DNA of 64,000 bases from Alkalihalophilus marmarensis DSM 21297 (lineage in GTDB: Bacteria > Bacillota > Bacilli > Bacillales > Bacillaceae_D). The stretch spans positions 62,001 through 126,000 of the forward strand of contig NZ_ATAE01000006.1 in NCBI RefSeq assembly GCF_000474275.2, written 5' to 3'. Each line of letters starts with the position of its first letter. Within the stretch, counting starts at the first letter, position 1. Shown here one piece after another: positions 43,371 through 51,944 of this stretch. A model generated the notes under the pieces. It was given only the letters and a program-made list of their open reading frames with translations. It had not been told where the DNA came from and ran no database searches. Both the position numbers and the translations under genes were made by a program.

Positions 43371-44576
43371 ATGACAGACAAAATGTTTGATCCAATTGAA
43401 GAAGCAATTTATGAATTGATGCAAGGAAAAGTCGTCATTGTATGTGATGATGAGGATAGGGAAAATGAAGGTGATTTTGTTGCCATTGCAGAGAAAACAA
43501 CACCTGAGGTTATTAATTTCATGGTCACTCACGGTCGCGGTCTAGTTTGTACACCAATTACTGAAGACCGTGCGAGGGAACTAGATTTAGTCCCAATGGT
43601 TGATCATAATACAGACCCTCACGGAACAGCTTTTACTGTCAGCATTGATCATCATACAACGACGACAGGAATTTCGGCTCATGAGCGTTCAGATACCGTA
43701 TTAGCACTTGTGGATGATCAAACGAAGAAACATCATTTTAAACGTCCTGGACATATTTTTCCGCTGATTGCTAAAAACGGTGGAGTTTTGCGCCGGGCTG
43801 GTCACACAGAGGCTGCTGTTGATTTAGCAAGATTATCTGGAGCTAAGCCTGCTGGGGTCATCTGTGAAATTATGAATGAAGATGGTTCAATGGCCAGAGT
43901 GCCTGAGCTTCGCAAGATTGCTGATGAACATGATCTTAAGATGATTACGATAAAAGATCTTATTTCCTATCGTCATCGTAAAGATAAGCTTGTTAAGCAA
44001 GAGGTGGAAATTAAACTTCCGACTGTTTTTGGTGATTTTCGCGCCATTGGCTATACAGATGTACTTGAAGGAAAAGAAAGTGTTGCTCTTGTAAAGGGTA
44101 AAATAAGAGAAGGAGAGCCAACCCTTGTCAGAGTTCATTCAGAGTGTTTAACTGGTGATGTGTTCGGCTCTAACCGCTGTGATTGTGGACCGCAATTACA
44201 TGCAGCTCTAGCACAAATTGAGCAAGAAGGCTCTGGAATTCTGCTTTATATGCGTCAAGAAGGGCGTGGGATTGGCTTAATGAATAAGCTCAAAGCCTAC
44301 AAGCTTCAAGAAGAGGGTTATGATACAGTTGAAGCAAATGAGAAGCTGGGTTTTGGACCAGATCTTCGTGATTATGGTATTGGGGCGCAGATCTTAAGAG
44401 ATTTAGGTGTCACTCAAATGAAACTTCTAACGAATAATCCAAGAAAAATTACGGGTCTGAAAGGATACGGATTAGAAGTGGTGGACCGTGTTCCAATTCA
44501 AATGCCGCATAATGTAGATAATGAGCGTTATCTGCGTACAAAAACAGAAAAGCTTGGCCACATGCTTCATTTTTAA
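43371..44576 (+). CDS. ribBA: Bifunctional DHBP synthase / GTP cyclohydrolase II RibBA
   Basis: It supplies both riboflavin precursors: 3,4-dihydroxy-2-butanone-4-phosphate from ribulose-5-phosphate (N-terminal half) and the pyrimidine from GTP (C-terminal half). The 401-residue protein has [17 protein letters not shown] (about 24-40) and [13 protein letters not shown] for the first domain, and [19 protein letters not shown] with three zinc cysteines and the RQEGRGIGL motif for the second. AGGATGG is before ATG 43371. A hairpin separates it from ribH. Confidence 0.96.
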   Translation: MTDKMFDPIEEAIYELMQGKVVIVCDDEDRENEGDFVAIAEKTTPEVINFMVTHGRGLVCTPITEDRARELDLVPMVDHNTDPHGTAFTVSIDHHTTTTGISAHERSDTVLALVDDQTKKHHFKRPGHIFPLIAKNGGVLRRAGHTEAAVDLARLSGAKPAGVICEIMNEDGSMARVPELRKIADEHDLKMITIKDLISYRHRKDKLVKQEVEIKLPTVFGDFRAIGYTDVLEGKESVALVKGKIREGEPTLVRVHSECLTGDVFGSNRCDCGPQLHAALAQIEQEGSGILLYMRQEGRGIGLMNKLKAYKLQEEGYDTVEANEKLGFGPDLRDYGIGAQILRDLGVTQMKLLTNNPRKITGLKGYGLEVVDRVPIQMPHNVDNERYLRTKTEKLGHMLHF

Positions 44577-44595
44577 TCGTAAATAAAAGGTAAAC

Positions 44596-44623
44596 GAGAA
44601 GCGCTAGACTTCTAGTGCTTCTC
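44596..44623 (+). other. Intra-operon hairpin between ribBA and ribH
   Basis: GAGAAGCGCTAGA pairs with TCTAGTGCTTCTC (one G-U) with almost no loop. There is no T-run after it, so it may be a processing or stability element rather than a terminator. Confidence 0.65.
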
Positions 44624-44657
44624 TCAAATTGATCCATACATTAGGAGGAATTTAAAC

Positions 44658-45125
44658 ATGGGTAAAGTATATGAAGGTCATTTAGTAGCAACAGGGTTAA
44701 AAGTAGGGATCGTAGTTGGACGATTTAACGAATTTATTACTAGCAAATTATTAGGCGGAGCTGAAGATGCTCTAAAACGTCATGGTGTTGCTGAGGAAGA
44801 TGTAGATGTAGCATGGGTTCCTGGTGCTTTTGAAATTCCATTTGCTGCAAAGAAAATGGTCGAGAGCGGAAAGTATGATGCAGTTATTACACTAGGGACG
44901 GTTATTCGCGGTGCAACTCCTCACTTTGATTACGTGTGTGGTGAAGTAGCGAAAGGTGTAGCTTCTCTATCTCTTTCATCAGGTAAACCGGTTATTTTCG
45001 GGGTGCTGACAACTGATACGATCGAGCAAGCTGTAGAACGTGCTGGTACAAAAGCAGGAAATAAAGGCTGGGAAGCGGCTGCGGCTGCAATTGAAATGGC
45101 AAATCTAGGTCGTTCGTTCGAATAA
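44658..45125 (+). CDS. ribH: 6,7-dimethyl-8-ribityllumazine synthase
   Basis: It condenses the pyrimidine and butanone precursors to lumazine, forming a 60-subunit capsid that holds riboflavin synthase in Bacillus. The 155-residue protein has [12 protein letters not shown] (about 17-28), [26 protein letters not shown] and the C-terminal [18 protein letters not shown] lies before ATG 44658. Followed by a strong terminator, with ribT beyond it. Confidence 0.97.
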   Translation: MGKVYEGHLVATGLKVGIVVGRFNEFITSKLLGGAEDALKRHGVAEEDVDVAWVPGAFEIPFAAKKMVESGKYDAVITLGTVIRGATPHFDYVCGEVAKGVASLSLSSGKPVIFGVLTTDTIEQAVERAGTKAGNKGWEAAAAAIEMANLGRSFE

Positions 45126-45134
45126 TATTCACTT

Positions 45135-45170
45135 AAAATCAGCATAGCTGCCAAGCTATGCTGATTTTTT
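45135..45170 (+). terminator. Intrinsic terminator after ribH
   Basis: AAAATCAGCATAGCT pairs perfectly with AGCTATGCTGATTTT around GCCA, then T-run. Confidence 0.94.
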
Positions 45171-45293
45171 GTTTCTTTAGTCTTAAATTGCCATTGGTAT
45201 ATGAATTAAAGACGCAAAATGTGTATGAATATGGTAAAATGTATGGGGTGAAAGCGGATACGTTACATTAGGTTCAGAGGAAGAGGAGAAATC

Positions 45294-45644
45294 ATGCTCA
45301 TACCATACAAAACATCTCAGAAGAAAATAGCGATGGGCTTACTATCGTATATGCCAAAAGAGAAGGATGTAAAGAAACTTATTAAAACGATCGAGCTTTA
45401 TGAAACGAATGAAACATGGAAATTATTTTTTTGGAAGGTAGACGAAGATATTGTAGGGATTGCCGGTCTGGAAATGGATGGAGATGAAGCCATTTTGCAC
45501 CACCTAAGCGTCAATCCTTCTTATCGTGAAGAGGGCTTAGGAACGAATATAATACACGCTTTAAAACAAAGATTGAATGCAGATCTTAAACCATCAAAAG
45601 AAACAAAAGACTTCCTTTTAAACTGTGAAGAAAAAACGAGCTAA
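45294..45644 (+). CDS. ribT: RibT, GNAT-type acetyltransferase of the riboflavin locus
   Basis: The 116-residue protein is a small GNAT enzyme with the acetyl-CoA pyrophosphate loop in VNPSYREEGLGTNII (about residues 73-87) and the strand KLFFWKVDEDIVGIAGLEM before it. RibT accompanies rib operons of Bacillus; its substrate is unknown. GAGGAG lies before ATG 45294. A terminator stands between ribH and ribT, so ribT may use its own promoter, e.g. around 45225-45250. Confidence 0.9.
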   Translation: MLIPYKTSQKKIAMGLLSYMPKEKDVKKLIKTIELYETNETWKLFFWKVDEDIVGIAGLEMDGDEAILHHLSVNPSYREEGLGTNIIHALKQRLNADLKPSKETKDFLLNCEEKTS

Positions 45645-45648
45645 CACG

Positions 45649-45681
45649 AAAAAAGTAGACAGATGATTTGTCTACTTTTTT
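45649..45681. terminator. Bidirectional terminator between ribT and ypuF
   Basis: AAAAAAGTAGACA pairs with TGTCTACTTTTTT around seven bases. It overlaps the last codons of the convergent ypuF gene. Confidence 0.9.
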
Positions 45682-46199
45682 TCATGTTTCATCATTCGGT
45701 TCTCACTTAACCTGAGTTCACGCTCTTTTATAACGGAACTGCGATCCCTTAGTTTATGTTTGTGAATAAGCTGTTCCGAATCTAACGCGCTTGGCGATCC
45801 CCATATGACTTTCCTCTCGTAAGCGAGCTTTTCACATGCCGCTAGCAGTTTCTTATCATTTATAGGAATCATAAAATCGGTAAATTTACTACCTGCTTGC
45901 AAGGTTCTCTCTAAAATTAGTTGTTGTAATTGGCTGGTATCTATACCAAGCTGTTCTATTAACTTTTTCTCTGCTTCAATAATTCTAAGAGCACTGCGGT
46001 ACATCCGTTTTGCACCTGTCACATTTCCTCTCCGCTCATGATATAAGGCCACTGCTAGCTGTATTAACCCAACCCAGTGTAGTTTTCTCTTACCAGGAGG
46101 GTCTTCTTTCCAATGTTCTTCTAAAATTTCATGGCATTCAAAATAATCACGCGTGGCATGAAATTCAATCAGAAACTCTAAATAGGCGTTTGAATACAT
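45672..46199 (-). CDS. ypuF: DUF309 family protein YpuF
   Basis: The 175-residue protein carries the DUF309 hallmark HATRDYFECHEILEEHWK (about 14-31, with the conserved His and Glu) and GLIQLAVALYH (about 44-54). B. subtilis ypuF lies at the same place between ribT and scpA. Function is unknown; the fold is helical and likely cytoplasmic. Convergent with ribT and divergent from scpA. AAAGGAG is six to seven bases before ATG 46199. Confidence 0.88.
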   Translation of the reverse strand: MYSNAYLEFLIEFHATRDYFECHEILEEHWKEDPPGKRKLHWVGLIQLAVALYHERRGNVTGAKRMYRSALRIIEAEKKLIEQLGIDTSQLQQLILERTLQAGSKFTDFMIPINDKKLLAACEKLAYERKVIWGSPSALDSEQLIHKHKLRDRSSVIKERELRLSENRMMKHEKK

Positions 46200-46327
46200 A
46201 AAAAAACTCCTTTGAGCAACACTCCATCTACTATATTTTCTATTTTATCAGGAACACATGGGGTTTGTAAGCTAACTGTATTACCAAGTTTCTTAGCGAC
46301 CTTCTCTAACCCTATATCTATTGCCTG

Positions 46328-46356
46328 TTACAGAGTGTTTCGAAGTATGGTATAAT
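46328..46356 (+). promoter_or_regulatory. Extended -10 sigma-A promoter for scpA
   Basis: TTACAG (46328-46333), 17 bases, TATAAT (46351-46356) preceded by TGG, giving an extended -10. Confidence 0.7.
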
Positions 46357-46398
46357 CTCATCTAGCGCAAAAAAATCAAGGCTAGTGGTGAATGTGAA

Positions 46399-47205
46399 TT
46401 GAATTCAAATGAAGTAAATCCTTATGAAATAAATCCTTATGAAATAAATCCTTATAATGTAAAGCTTGATACCTTTGAAGGGCCTCTTGATCTTCTGCTT
46501 CATTTAATTAATCAAGCAGAGGTTGATATTTATGATATTCCGGTAGCACCAATTACGGACCAATATATGAGTTATGTTCATGCTATGCAAGAGCTTCATC
46601 TTGATATTGCTAGCGAATATTTGGTTATGGCAGCAACTCTTCTAGCAATTAAAAGTAAAACGCTCCTACCTAAGCAGGAGGAATTGTTTGATGAAGAATT
46701 AATTATTGAAGATGAGGAAGATCCAAGAGATGAATTAATGAATCGATTAATTGAGTATCGTAAGTATAAAGAAGCCGCAACGGAACTTAAGGAAAAAGAA
46801 GAAAAGCGCAGCCTTGTACATACTAGACCGCCAGAGGATCTAGAGCCGTTAATTAGTGAAAACGATCGTCGTGAAGTAGCTATTTCTGGGGTTTCATTAT
46901 TTGATATGCTCGCAGCTTATCAAAAGTTAATGAAACGAAAATCATTAAAAGCACCACGTACGACAACGATTAGATCCCAGGAGTATTCAATTGAAGATCG
47001 AATGAATGAGGTTGTTTCCTATCTAACGGATCTTCCAACCAACTCTTGTTCGTTTCATGAATTGTTTACCGTACCTGAGAAAAGTCATATGGTTGTGACA
47101 TTTCTAGCTGTATTAGAATTAATGAAGACAAAAACGATTCGTTGTGAGCAGGAAGGGAATTTTGCAGATATTACAATCTTTAAGCAGGAAGGAGGAAAGC
47201 TATAA
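46399..47205 (+). CDS. scpA: Segregation and condensation protein ScpA, with repeated N-terminal pentapeptide
   Basis: ScpA is the kleisin of the SMC condensin and bridges the SMC heads. The 268-residue protein matches B. subtilis ScpA from VKLDTFEGPLDLLLHLINQ (about 21-39) onward, with ASEYLVMAATLLAIKSKTLLP and the C-terminal winged helix (VVTFLAVLELMK). The start is TTG 46399, the only start codon after the in-frame stop, with GGTGA seven bases before. This adds about 20 residues that read NEVNPY-EINPY-EINPY, encoded by three 15-base repeats, absent from the usual protein. Overlaps scpB by one base. Confidence 0.94.
   Translation: MNSNEVNPYEINPYEINPYNVKLDTFEGPLDLLLHLINQAEVDIYDIPVAPITDQYMSYVHAMQELHLDIASEYLVMAATLLAIKSKTLLPKQEELFDEELIIEDEEDPRDELMNRLIEYRKYKEAATELKEKEEKRSLVHTRPPEDLEPLISENDRREVAISGVSLFDMLAAYQKLMKRKSLKAPRTTTIRSQEYSIEDRMNEVVSYLTDLPTNSCSFHELFTVPEKSHMVVTFLAVLELMKTKTIRCEQEGNFADITIFKQEGGKL
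46409..46453 (+). repeat. 15-base tandem repeat, about three units, in the start of scpA
   Basis: Unit like GAARTAAATCCTTAT occurs three times (about 46411-46425, 46426-46440 with variant AAATAAATCCTTATG phase, 46441-46455), encoding E(V/I)NPY each time. Two units are identical and one differs by one base. Confidence 0.8.
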
Positions 47206-47783
47206 TGACTAAAAATGAAATGAAGGCTATTGTCGAGGGCTTATTATTTGTAGCTGGGGATGAAGGAATGACGTATGAACAGCTTGCAGAAGTAATTGAA
47301 GTTGAAGTTGACACTGTAAAAGATGTGATGAGTGACCTGCAGGCATCAATGGAAGACGCTGTGCGCGGGTTACAGATCGTAGAAGTTGGTGGTTCATTCC
47401 GTTTTCAAACAAGGGCAGATCATGCACCTTATATAAAGAAACTAGCTACGTCGCCGCTGCATTCAGGGCTTTCACAAGCAGCCCTAGAAACGTTAGCCAT
47501 TGTTGCTTATAAACAGCCTATCACACGTGCTGAAATAGATGAGATTCGTGGAGTGAAGTCTGAACGAGCACTTCAATCGCTTACTTCAAAATTATTAATT
47601 AAGGAAGTAGGAAGAGTTGCCGGAACGGGGCGGCCTATATTGTATGGGACAACCCCTCAATTTCTTGACCATTTTGGGTTAAAGCATTTAGATGAGCTTC
47701 CGCCGCTGCCTGAGGATATTGAAGATGATCCAATCGAAGATGAGGCTGATCTGTTCTTTAAGAATATGGAAGAAGGACTTTAG
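47205..47783 (+). CDS. scpB: Segregation and condensation protein ScpB
   Basis: ScpB dimers bind the middle of ScpA and complete condensin. The 192-residue protein has two winged-helix domains: an N-terminal one (VEGLLFVAGDEGMTYEQLAEVI) and a second with LSQAALETLAIVAYKQPITRAEIDEIRGV (about 86-114, split here). An acidic tail follows. ATG 47205 overlaps the scpA stop (TAATG), so translation is coupled, and AAGGAGGAAAG lies before. An intrinsic terminator follows. Confidence 0.96.
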   Translation: MTKNEMKAIVEGLLFVAGDEGMTYEQLAEVIEVEVDTVKDVMSDLQASMEDAVRGLQIVEVGGSFRFQTRADHAPYIKKLATSPLHSGLSQAALETLAIVAYKQPITRAEIDEIRGVKSERALQSLTSKLLIKEVGRVAGTGRPILYGTTPQFLDHFGLKHLDELPPLPEDIEDDPIEDEADLFFKNMEEGL

Positions 47784-47789
47784 TGAAAA

Positions 47790-47827
47790 AGGTATGTCTG
47801 ACTTTTAAGTGAGACATACCTATTTTA
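47790..47827 (+). terminator. Intrinsic terminator after scpB
   Basis: AGGTATGTCT pairs perfectly with AGACATACCT around 12 bases, then ATTTTAT. Confidence 0.87.
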
Positions 47828-47898
47828 TATGGTCAAGTTCACATGGACATTCTCTGGTCATACGCTTTAACGATGAGTAAAAATTTAGGGGGCGGCAT

Positions 47899-48777
47899 AT
47901 GGGATATAATGACCAACTGTATGAATGGGCTGAGGATATAAAGCAACTTTGGAATGAACAAGGGGAATTCATTGAAAGTCAGGTTGGGAAACAGAAAACA
48001 GTAGCTTTTGTAAGCTCCTTAACGTCATTATTAAACTCAATGGAAGAACAACAGCTAAGAGATTCCGCTGACTATGAAAATGAGGCATGGGAAGTCTATG
48101 ACGCTTGGCATAAGATGTTTAGTGATAATCGAAATGACGGGGGAGTACGCGCAGTTCCAATTGGCGGCCATACACTCCCGCCATTGCCGTATGCTTATAA
48201 TGCACTAGAGCCTTATATTGCAGAAGAAATTATGAGGCTGCACCATGATAAGCATCATCAAAGTTATGTAGACGGCCTTAATAAAGCTGAAAATGCCATG
48301 CAGGGAGCCAGAGAAACAGGTGACTTCTCCCTCATTAAACATTGGGAAAGAGAAGCTGCTTTTCACGGATCAGGTCATTACCTTCATTCAATCTTCTGGG
48401 AAATTATGAATCCTGATGGCGGGGGAGAACCAAGTGGAGAACTGTTAGAGCAAATCAATCAAGATTTTGGTTCATTTGAACAGATGAAAAAACATTTTTC
48501 AGAAGCAGCAAACGCGGTGGAAGGTGGAGGGTGGGCCATATTGGTTTGGTCACCGAGGTCTCATCGCCTCGAGATCCTGCAAGCAGAAAAGCATCAAAAC
48601 CTTTCTCAGCAAGATCAAATTCCATTGCTTGTCTTAGATGTATGGGAGCATGCATATTACCTGCAGTATAAAAATGAAAGGAAGCCATATATCGAAAATT
48701 GGTGGAACATTGTAAACTGGCCAGCTGTCGAAGAGCGGTATGCAACAGCGAAACAAGTAAGATGGCAGCCTTATTAA
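47899..48777 (+). CDS. sodF: Fe/Mn superoxide dismutase with N-terminal extension (SodF type)
   Basis: The 292-residue protein has a canonical Fe/Mn-SOD domain from about residue 90, with metal ligands His115 (LHHDKHH), His163 (YLHS), Asp247 and His251 (LDVWEHAYYL). Gly159 before the GH pair is more like Mn enzymes. Residues 1-88 form a helical, charged extension of unknown role, as in B. subtilis SodF. No signal peptide. A possible sigma-K-like site (AC, 16 bases, CATA at 47850-47865) is weak. GGGGGCGG lies before ATG 47899. Confidence 0.92.
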   Translation: MGYNDQLYEWAEDIKQLWNEQGEFIESQVGKQKTVAFVSSLTSLLNSMEEQQLRDSADYENEAWEVYDAWHKMFSDNRNDGGVRAVPIGGHTLPPLPYAYNALEPYIAEEIMRLHHDKHHQSYVDGLNKAENAMQGARETGDFSLIKHWEREAAFHGSGHYLHSIFWEIMNPDGGGEPSGELLEQINQDFGSFEQMKKHFSEAANAVEGGGWAILVWSPRSHRLEILQAEKHQNLSQQDQIPLLVLDVWEHAYYLQYKNERKPYIENWWNIVNWPAVEERYATAKQVRWQPY

Positions 48778-48910
48778 AGAGAGCTTGCAGGTAAAAAGAA
48801 CGGATAGGGCAAATGGGTTTACGTATTTAAATGAAAGATAATGTGCACATAAAGCGAAGATCCACAACTACTCTAAGAAAACAAAATCAAGTGGGTATCT
48901 TAAACAAAAT

Positions 48911-48945
48911 AGAGACTGGTTTTAAATAAGCCAGTCTCTTATTTG
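48911..48945. terminator. Bidirectional terminator between sodF and the phosphodiesterase gene
   Basis: AGAGACTGG pairs perfectly with CCAGTCTCT around 11 bases, with AT-rich runs on both sides. Confidence 0.85.
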
Positions 48946-48975
48946 ATTTATTCTGTTCCTTATAAGCATCTATTT

Positions 48976-50559
48976 TTATTCAAATAAAGATTCCTTTTGA
49001 TTTAACAGATCTAAAAAATATGGCTTTAGATCTCGGATTCTATGCTTGTCGGGATATTTGTCAGTACCTGTTACAATTAGAGCTGCTCTTGTATCATCTT
49101 CATGGAGCCCTCCATGCTCACCTCCACCATAATGAACAGGGGCACCTTCTGACTTTAAAGTATAACCTGGCTTTGCTGTAATAATTAAAGAGCCTTCTTG
49201 ACTTTTAAGGGCTGAATAAAGTTGTTCTAGAGCGTCAGGATATTCACCGTAAACAAGGGTATTAGATTGCTTATCTACACTCAAGTCTAATACTGATAAA
49301 TCTCCACTAAGGTCCCAAGTTTGATCATAACGATCACGAAGATTACCATTTTTCTTATAAGAAAGGGACGAATCGTTTGCTGCTTGTTTAACCATAATGT
49401 CCTCACCCTCTGCCCAAGCCAAGTGATCGATACGTTCATCAGTAAGCAAGTTTAAAATGTTTTGTTTGTTTATATTCTCGTTAGTGAAAAAGAGGTAGGC
49501 CATACGGTGATTGTTAGCGATAATGACATCTCCATCCGTTGGTTCATCTAAGAGCTTTGCAATGGAATATGGCTCAAGCAGAGCTTCAAGTTCTATTGCA
49601 GTATGCTCGCCTTTGTCTCTAAGAGCTACTTGGCTGTGGTCCCCTAATAAGATGAAAATCGTGTCATCTATGGCTTCTTCCCAGCTAGGATAACTGTTCA
49701 AAATAGTCTGCAGGTGATAATCCGCCTTTGAAAAGCCTTCAAGATTAAGCGGCCCATGGTGATGCGCTTCTTTGTCAAAATCAGGAAGGAATGTCATGAG
49801 AAAATCAGGCTGTTGACCAGCTTCGATTAAGTTTTGGATAACTTCTGTTGAATATTGATCATTAAGGCCATATTGCTCATATACATGGTCTGGCAGGTTT
49901 TTATTTTTAAGAGCTTTTGGCTTAATGACCTGTCCAAATGCTAGTAAATCAGGCCCTTTTGTCTTAAAGGTCGATTCCGTATGAACGGCGTGTTTTACTA
50001 AAGGCGGGATCGTTAATTCGTGTTGAATCGGTCCTTTGTAAAGTAACATGTTAACAGATCCGGTGGTTACTCCTGTATTGGCTAATTCATCATAAACAGT
50101 CGGAATATCTTGATTTAAATGTGTATTATTTAAATGTTCTAGTGCATCTTCAAGAATTTGATTTGTACCAATTTTAAAGGTGCGAGGTATGGTAGAGCCA
50201 TAATCGACCAATCTGTTTTCGTCTTTGTTATACCAAATCAATCCGGGTACATGATGTTCCTCTGGACCAACACCAGTTATTAATGAACTCTCAATAACAA
50301 CGGACATAGATGGAAATGGAGAAATAAGATCATCAAATACTTTTCCGTGTTCTGTTAAAAAAGCAATCGCTGGAGTTCTTCCTTCTTGTATCCCGAGTTT
50401 AATTAATTCAGGTGTCATAGAATCGACCATGATAACCATTATTTTCTTAGATGAGTGGTCACTTGATTGAATGGAAGCGCCGCTTTTTTCTTCTTCTTTA
50501 GAAGTACAACCTGAACAAACAAGGCTAATTATTATAATGAAAATAATCCATGCTCTCAT
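48976..50559 (-). CDS. Lipoprotein of the alkaline phosphatase superfamily (type I phosphodiesterase/nucleotide pyrophosphatase)
   Basis: The 527-residue protein has a lipoprotein-type N-terminus (IIIISLVCSGC-TS, Cys18 the likely lipid site). Its metal-binding pattern fits the phosphodiesterase/nucleotide pyrophosphatase family: VMVDSMTPELI (nucleophile region), PDFDKEAHHHG, LLGDHSQ and HYGGGEHGG. Its job is thought to be hydrolysis of a phosphodiester outside the membrane; the substrate is unknown. Its start overlaps the stop of the upstream DUF421 gene by four bases, so both are translated together. It lies beside a spoVA2-type operon. Confidence 0.85.
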   Translation of the reverse strand: MRAWIIFIIIISLVCSGCTSKEEEKSGASIQSSDHSSKKIMVIMVDSMTPELIKLGIQEGRTPAIAFLTEHGKVFDDLISPFPSMSVVIESSLITGVGPEEHHVPGLIWYNKDENRLVDYGSTIPRTFKIGTNQILEDALEHLNNTHLNQDIPTVYDELANTGVTTGSVNMLLYKGPIQHELTIPPLVKHAVHTESTFKTKGPDLLAFGQVIKPKALKNKNLPDHVYEQYGLNDQYSTEVIQNLIEAGQQPDFLMTFLPDFDKEAHHHGPLNLEGFSKADYHLQTILNSYPSWEEAIDDTIFILLGDHSQVALRDKGEHTAIELEALLEPYSIAKLLDEPTDGDVIIANNHRMAYLFFTNENINKQNILNLLTDERIDHLAWAEGEDIMVKQAANDSSLSYKKNGNLRDRYDQTWDLSGDLSVLDLSVDKQSNTLVYGEYPDALEQLYSALKSQEGSLIITAKPGYTLKSEGAPVHYGGGEHGGLHEDDTRAALIVTGTDKYPDKHRIRDLKPYFLDLLNQKESLFE

Positions 50560-51257
50560 TTTGATCCCTTCTTTCTATCGTACGTTTGAATCTCAAACCC
50601 CTCGCCTTCAAGCCATTCCGCGTACATAACAGCTTTGATTTCAGGGATTCCTCTTCTTAATAGTTCTTCTTTTAACCACTCTTCACTCATATTTAGCTGC
50701 TGTAAGCTTTCAGTAATTAACTCCCCGTCTAATATTAAAAGGATAGGCAGCGAAACAGATTTAGCGGGGATGTTTAAGTCCTTATTAATAGGGGTATCAA
50801 ATTGCTGCTTTTTTAATACGCTGACTGACCCATTCGTTTCAAGCACCCCATATTGAACTTCACGTACAGAAAATACACTTTTCTCTCTTAAAAGATGCTG
50901 AAGCTGATTTAAGTCGAGCTTATTTTTTCTCAATTCTTCATATTGAATTTTTCCATTCGCAATGATTAATGCAGGTGTTCCTTCTAGATAGGCTCTTGTC
51001 CCTCTAAACTTTTGAGTAAGCATTTCAATAAAATAGATTAATGATCCCCAAAAAAAGATGGCGTAGATAACATACTGCAGGCCGATCTCCTTGTCATAAA
51101 TAGCATTACCAACCAGCTCCCCAAGTACTAATGCTGAGATAAAGTCAAATGGAGTCAGCTGTGTAATCTGGTTTTTGCCTAACACTTTAGTCAATATTAA
51201 TAATGCAAAGAAACCGACTAAAAGCTCGGTAGTTAGCGATAGGAAATTTGTATGCAC
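50556..51257 (-). CDS. DUF421 (YetF-type) membrane protein
   Basis: The 233-residue protein has three N-terminal membrane segments (about 9-26, 38-55, 61-80) with TQLTPFDFISALVLGELVGNA, then a cytoplasmic part with the DUF421 motifs NGKIQYEELRKNKLDLNQL, LREKSVFSVREVQYGVLETNG and a SLPILLILDGE-like second copy. Relatives include YetF, YrbG and YdfR of B. subtilis. Function is not known for the family as a whole; one member type affects spore membrane resistance. GTG 51257 follows AAAGGAG by seven bases. Overlaps the phosphodiesterase gene. Confidence 0.9.
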   Translation of the reverse strand: MHTNFLSLTTELLVGFFALLILTKVLGKNQITQLTPFDFISALVLGELVGNAIYDKEIGLQYVIYAIFFWGSLIYFIEMLTQKFRGTRAYLEGTPALIIANGKIQYEELRKNKLDLNQLQHLLREKSVFSVREVQYGVLETNGSVSVLKKQQFDTPINKDLNIPAKSVSLPILLILDGELITESLQQLNMSEEWLKEELLRRGIPEIKAVMYAEWLEGEGFEIQTYDRKKGSK

Positions 51258-51330
51258 AGCGTTTCTCCTTTTAAGATGTAATCCTTTATAGTGTGATCAA
51301 AATGATGTTTTTTATCAAAAGGGAAAACAA

Positions 51331-51356
51331 AAGCTGCCATTGTAGGGGCAGCTTCA
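51331..51356 (-). terminator. Terminator for the 51378-51905 gene
   Basis: On the - strand AAGCTGCC pairs with GGCAGCTT around eight bases, followed by TTTGTTTT. Confidence 0.8.
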
Positions 51357-51377
51357 AAGAAGTCATATGGAAAGGTG

Positions 51378-51905
51378 TTATTTTTCTGTGCGTTGGATGG
51401 TTATAAGTAGTTGTTCAATCTGATGGAGAAGCTGAGTAGAAGCAGCGTGCAACGTTCCAAGCTCTGACGTTGGGTCAGCAGGATTTCCCTTAAAAATAGT
51501 CTTAATTGATTGATCTTCTCCTGCCCAGTATGTTTCTACGTACTCTCTATAGTTCTTAAAAAGGATGGTCACAGCTTGTGCTTGCTCTGAATTAAAGCAC
51601 TTTGCTAACTCCTGCTCAGTAAGACCGTGTCTTCGGGGAGTACGTTCGATCTGCAATGGGTGGAGACTAGTTGTTTGTTTAGCTACGGTTTCTCTAATCT
51701 TAAAGCAAAGTAGGAGAAGATGGGTACGTTGCTCTTCTATCAGCTCCTCGCGTTGCTTTACTTCCGCTTCTGTTGTTGAAGAGAGAAGTGAGTTATACAT
51801 TTTTTTGCTTATATGGATGTGATTATGCTGTCTTATAAGGAGTAAGGCGAGCATTCCTGTATGTAAAATGGTCATCAGACAGAGTAAGATTAGGATCGTT
51901 TGCAT
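51378..51905 (-). CDS. Unrecognised membrane-anchored protein beside the spoVA2-type operon
   Basis: I do not recognise this 175-residue protein. It has one N-terminal hydrophobic segment (about 3-24, ILILLCLMTILHTGMLALLL) and a long charged, mostly helical remainder with Glu/Gln-rich stretches (AEVKQREELIEEQRTHLLLL) and several His. It may be anchored with the rest in the forespore cytoplasm. It is divergent from the operon start at 52008, with a sigma-G-like promoter (CATCTTA, complement of 51949-51955, TTATA 18 bases before). A start-proximal site AAGGAG precedes ATG 51905. A conserved fold was not detected by eye. Confidence 0.7.
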   Translation of the reverse strand: MQTILILLCLMTILHTGMLALLLIRQHNHIHISKKMYNSLLSSTTEAEVKQREELIEEQRTHLLLLCFKIRETVAKQTTSLHPLQIERTPRRHGLTEQELAKCFNSEQAQAVTILFKNYREYVETYWAGEDQSIKTIFKGNPADPTSELGTLHAASTQLLHQIEQLLITIQRTEK

Positions 51906-51944
51906 AGAAAACTCCTTACGGAAAATAGTTTACAGAAATTGTAT

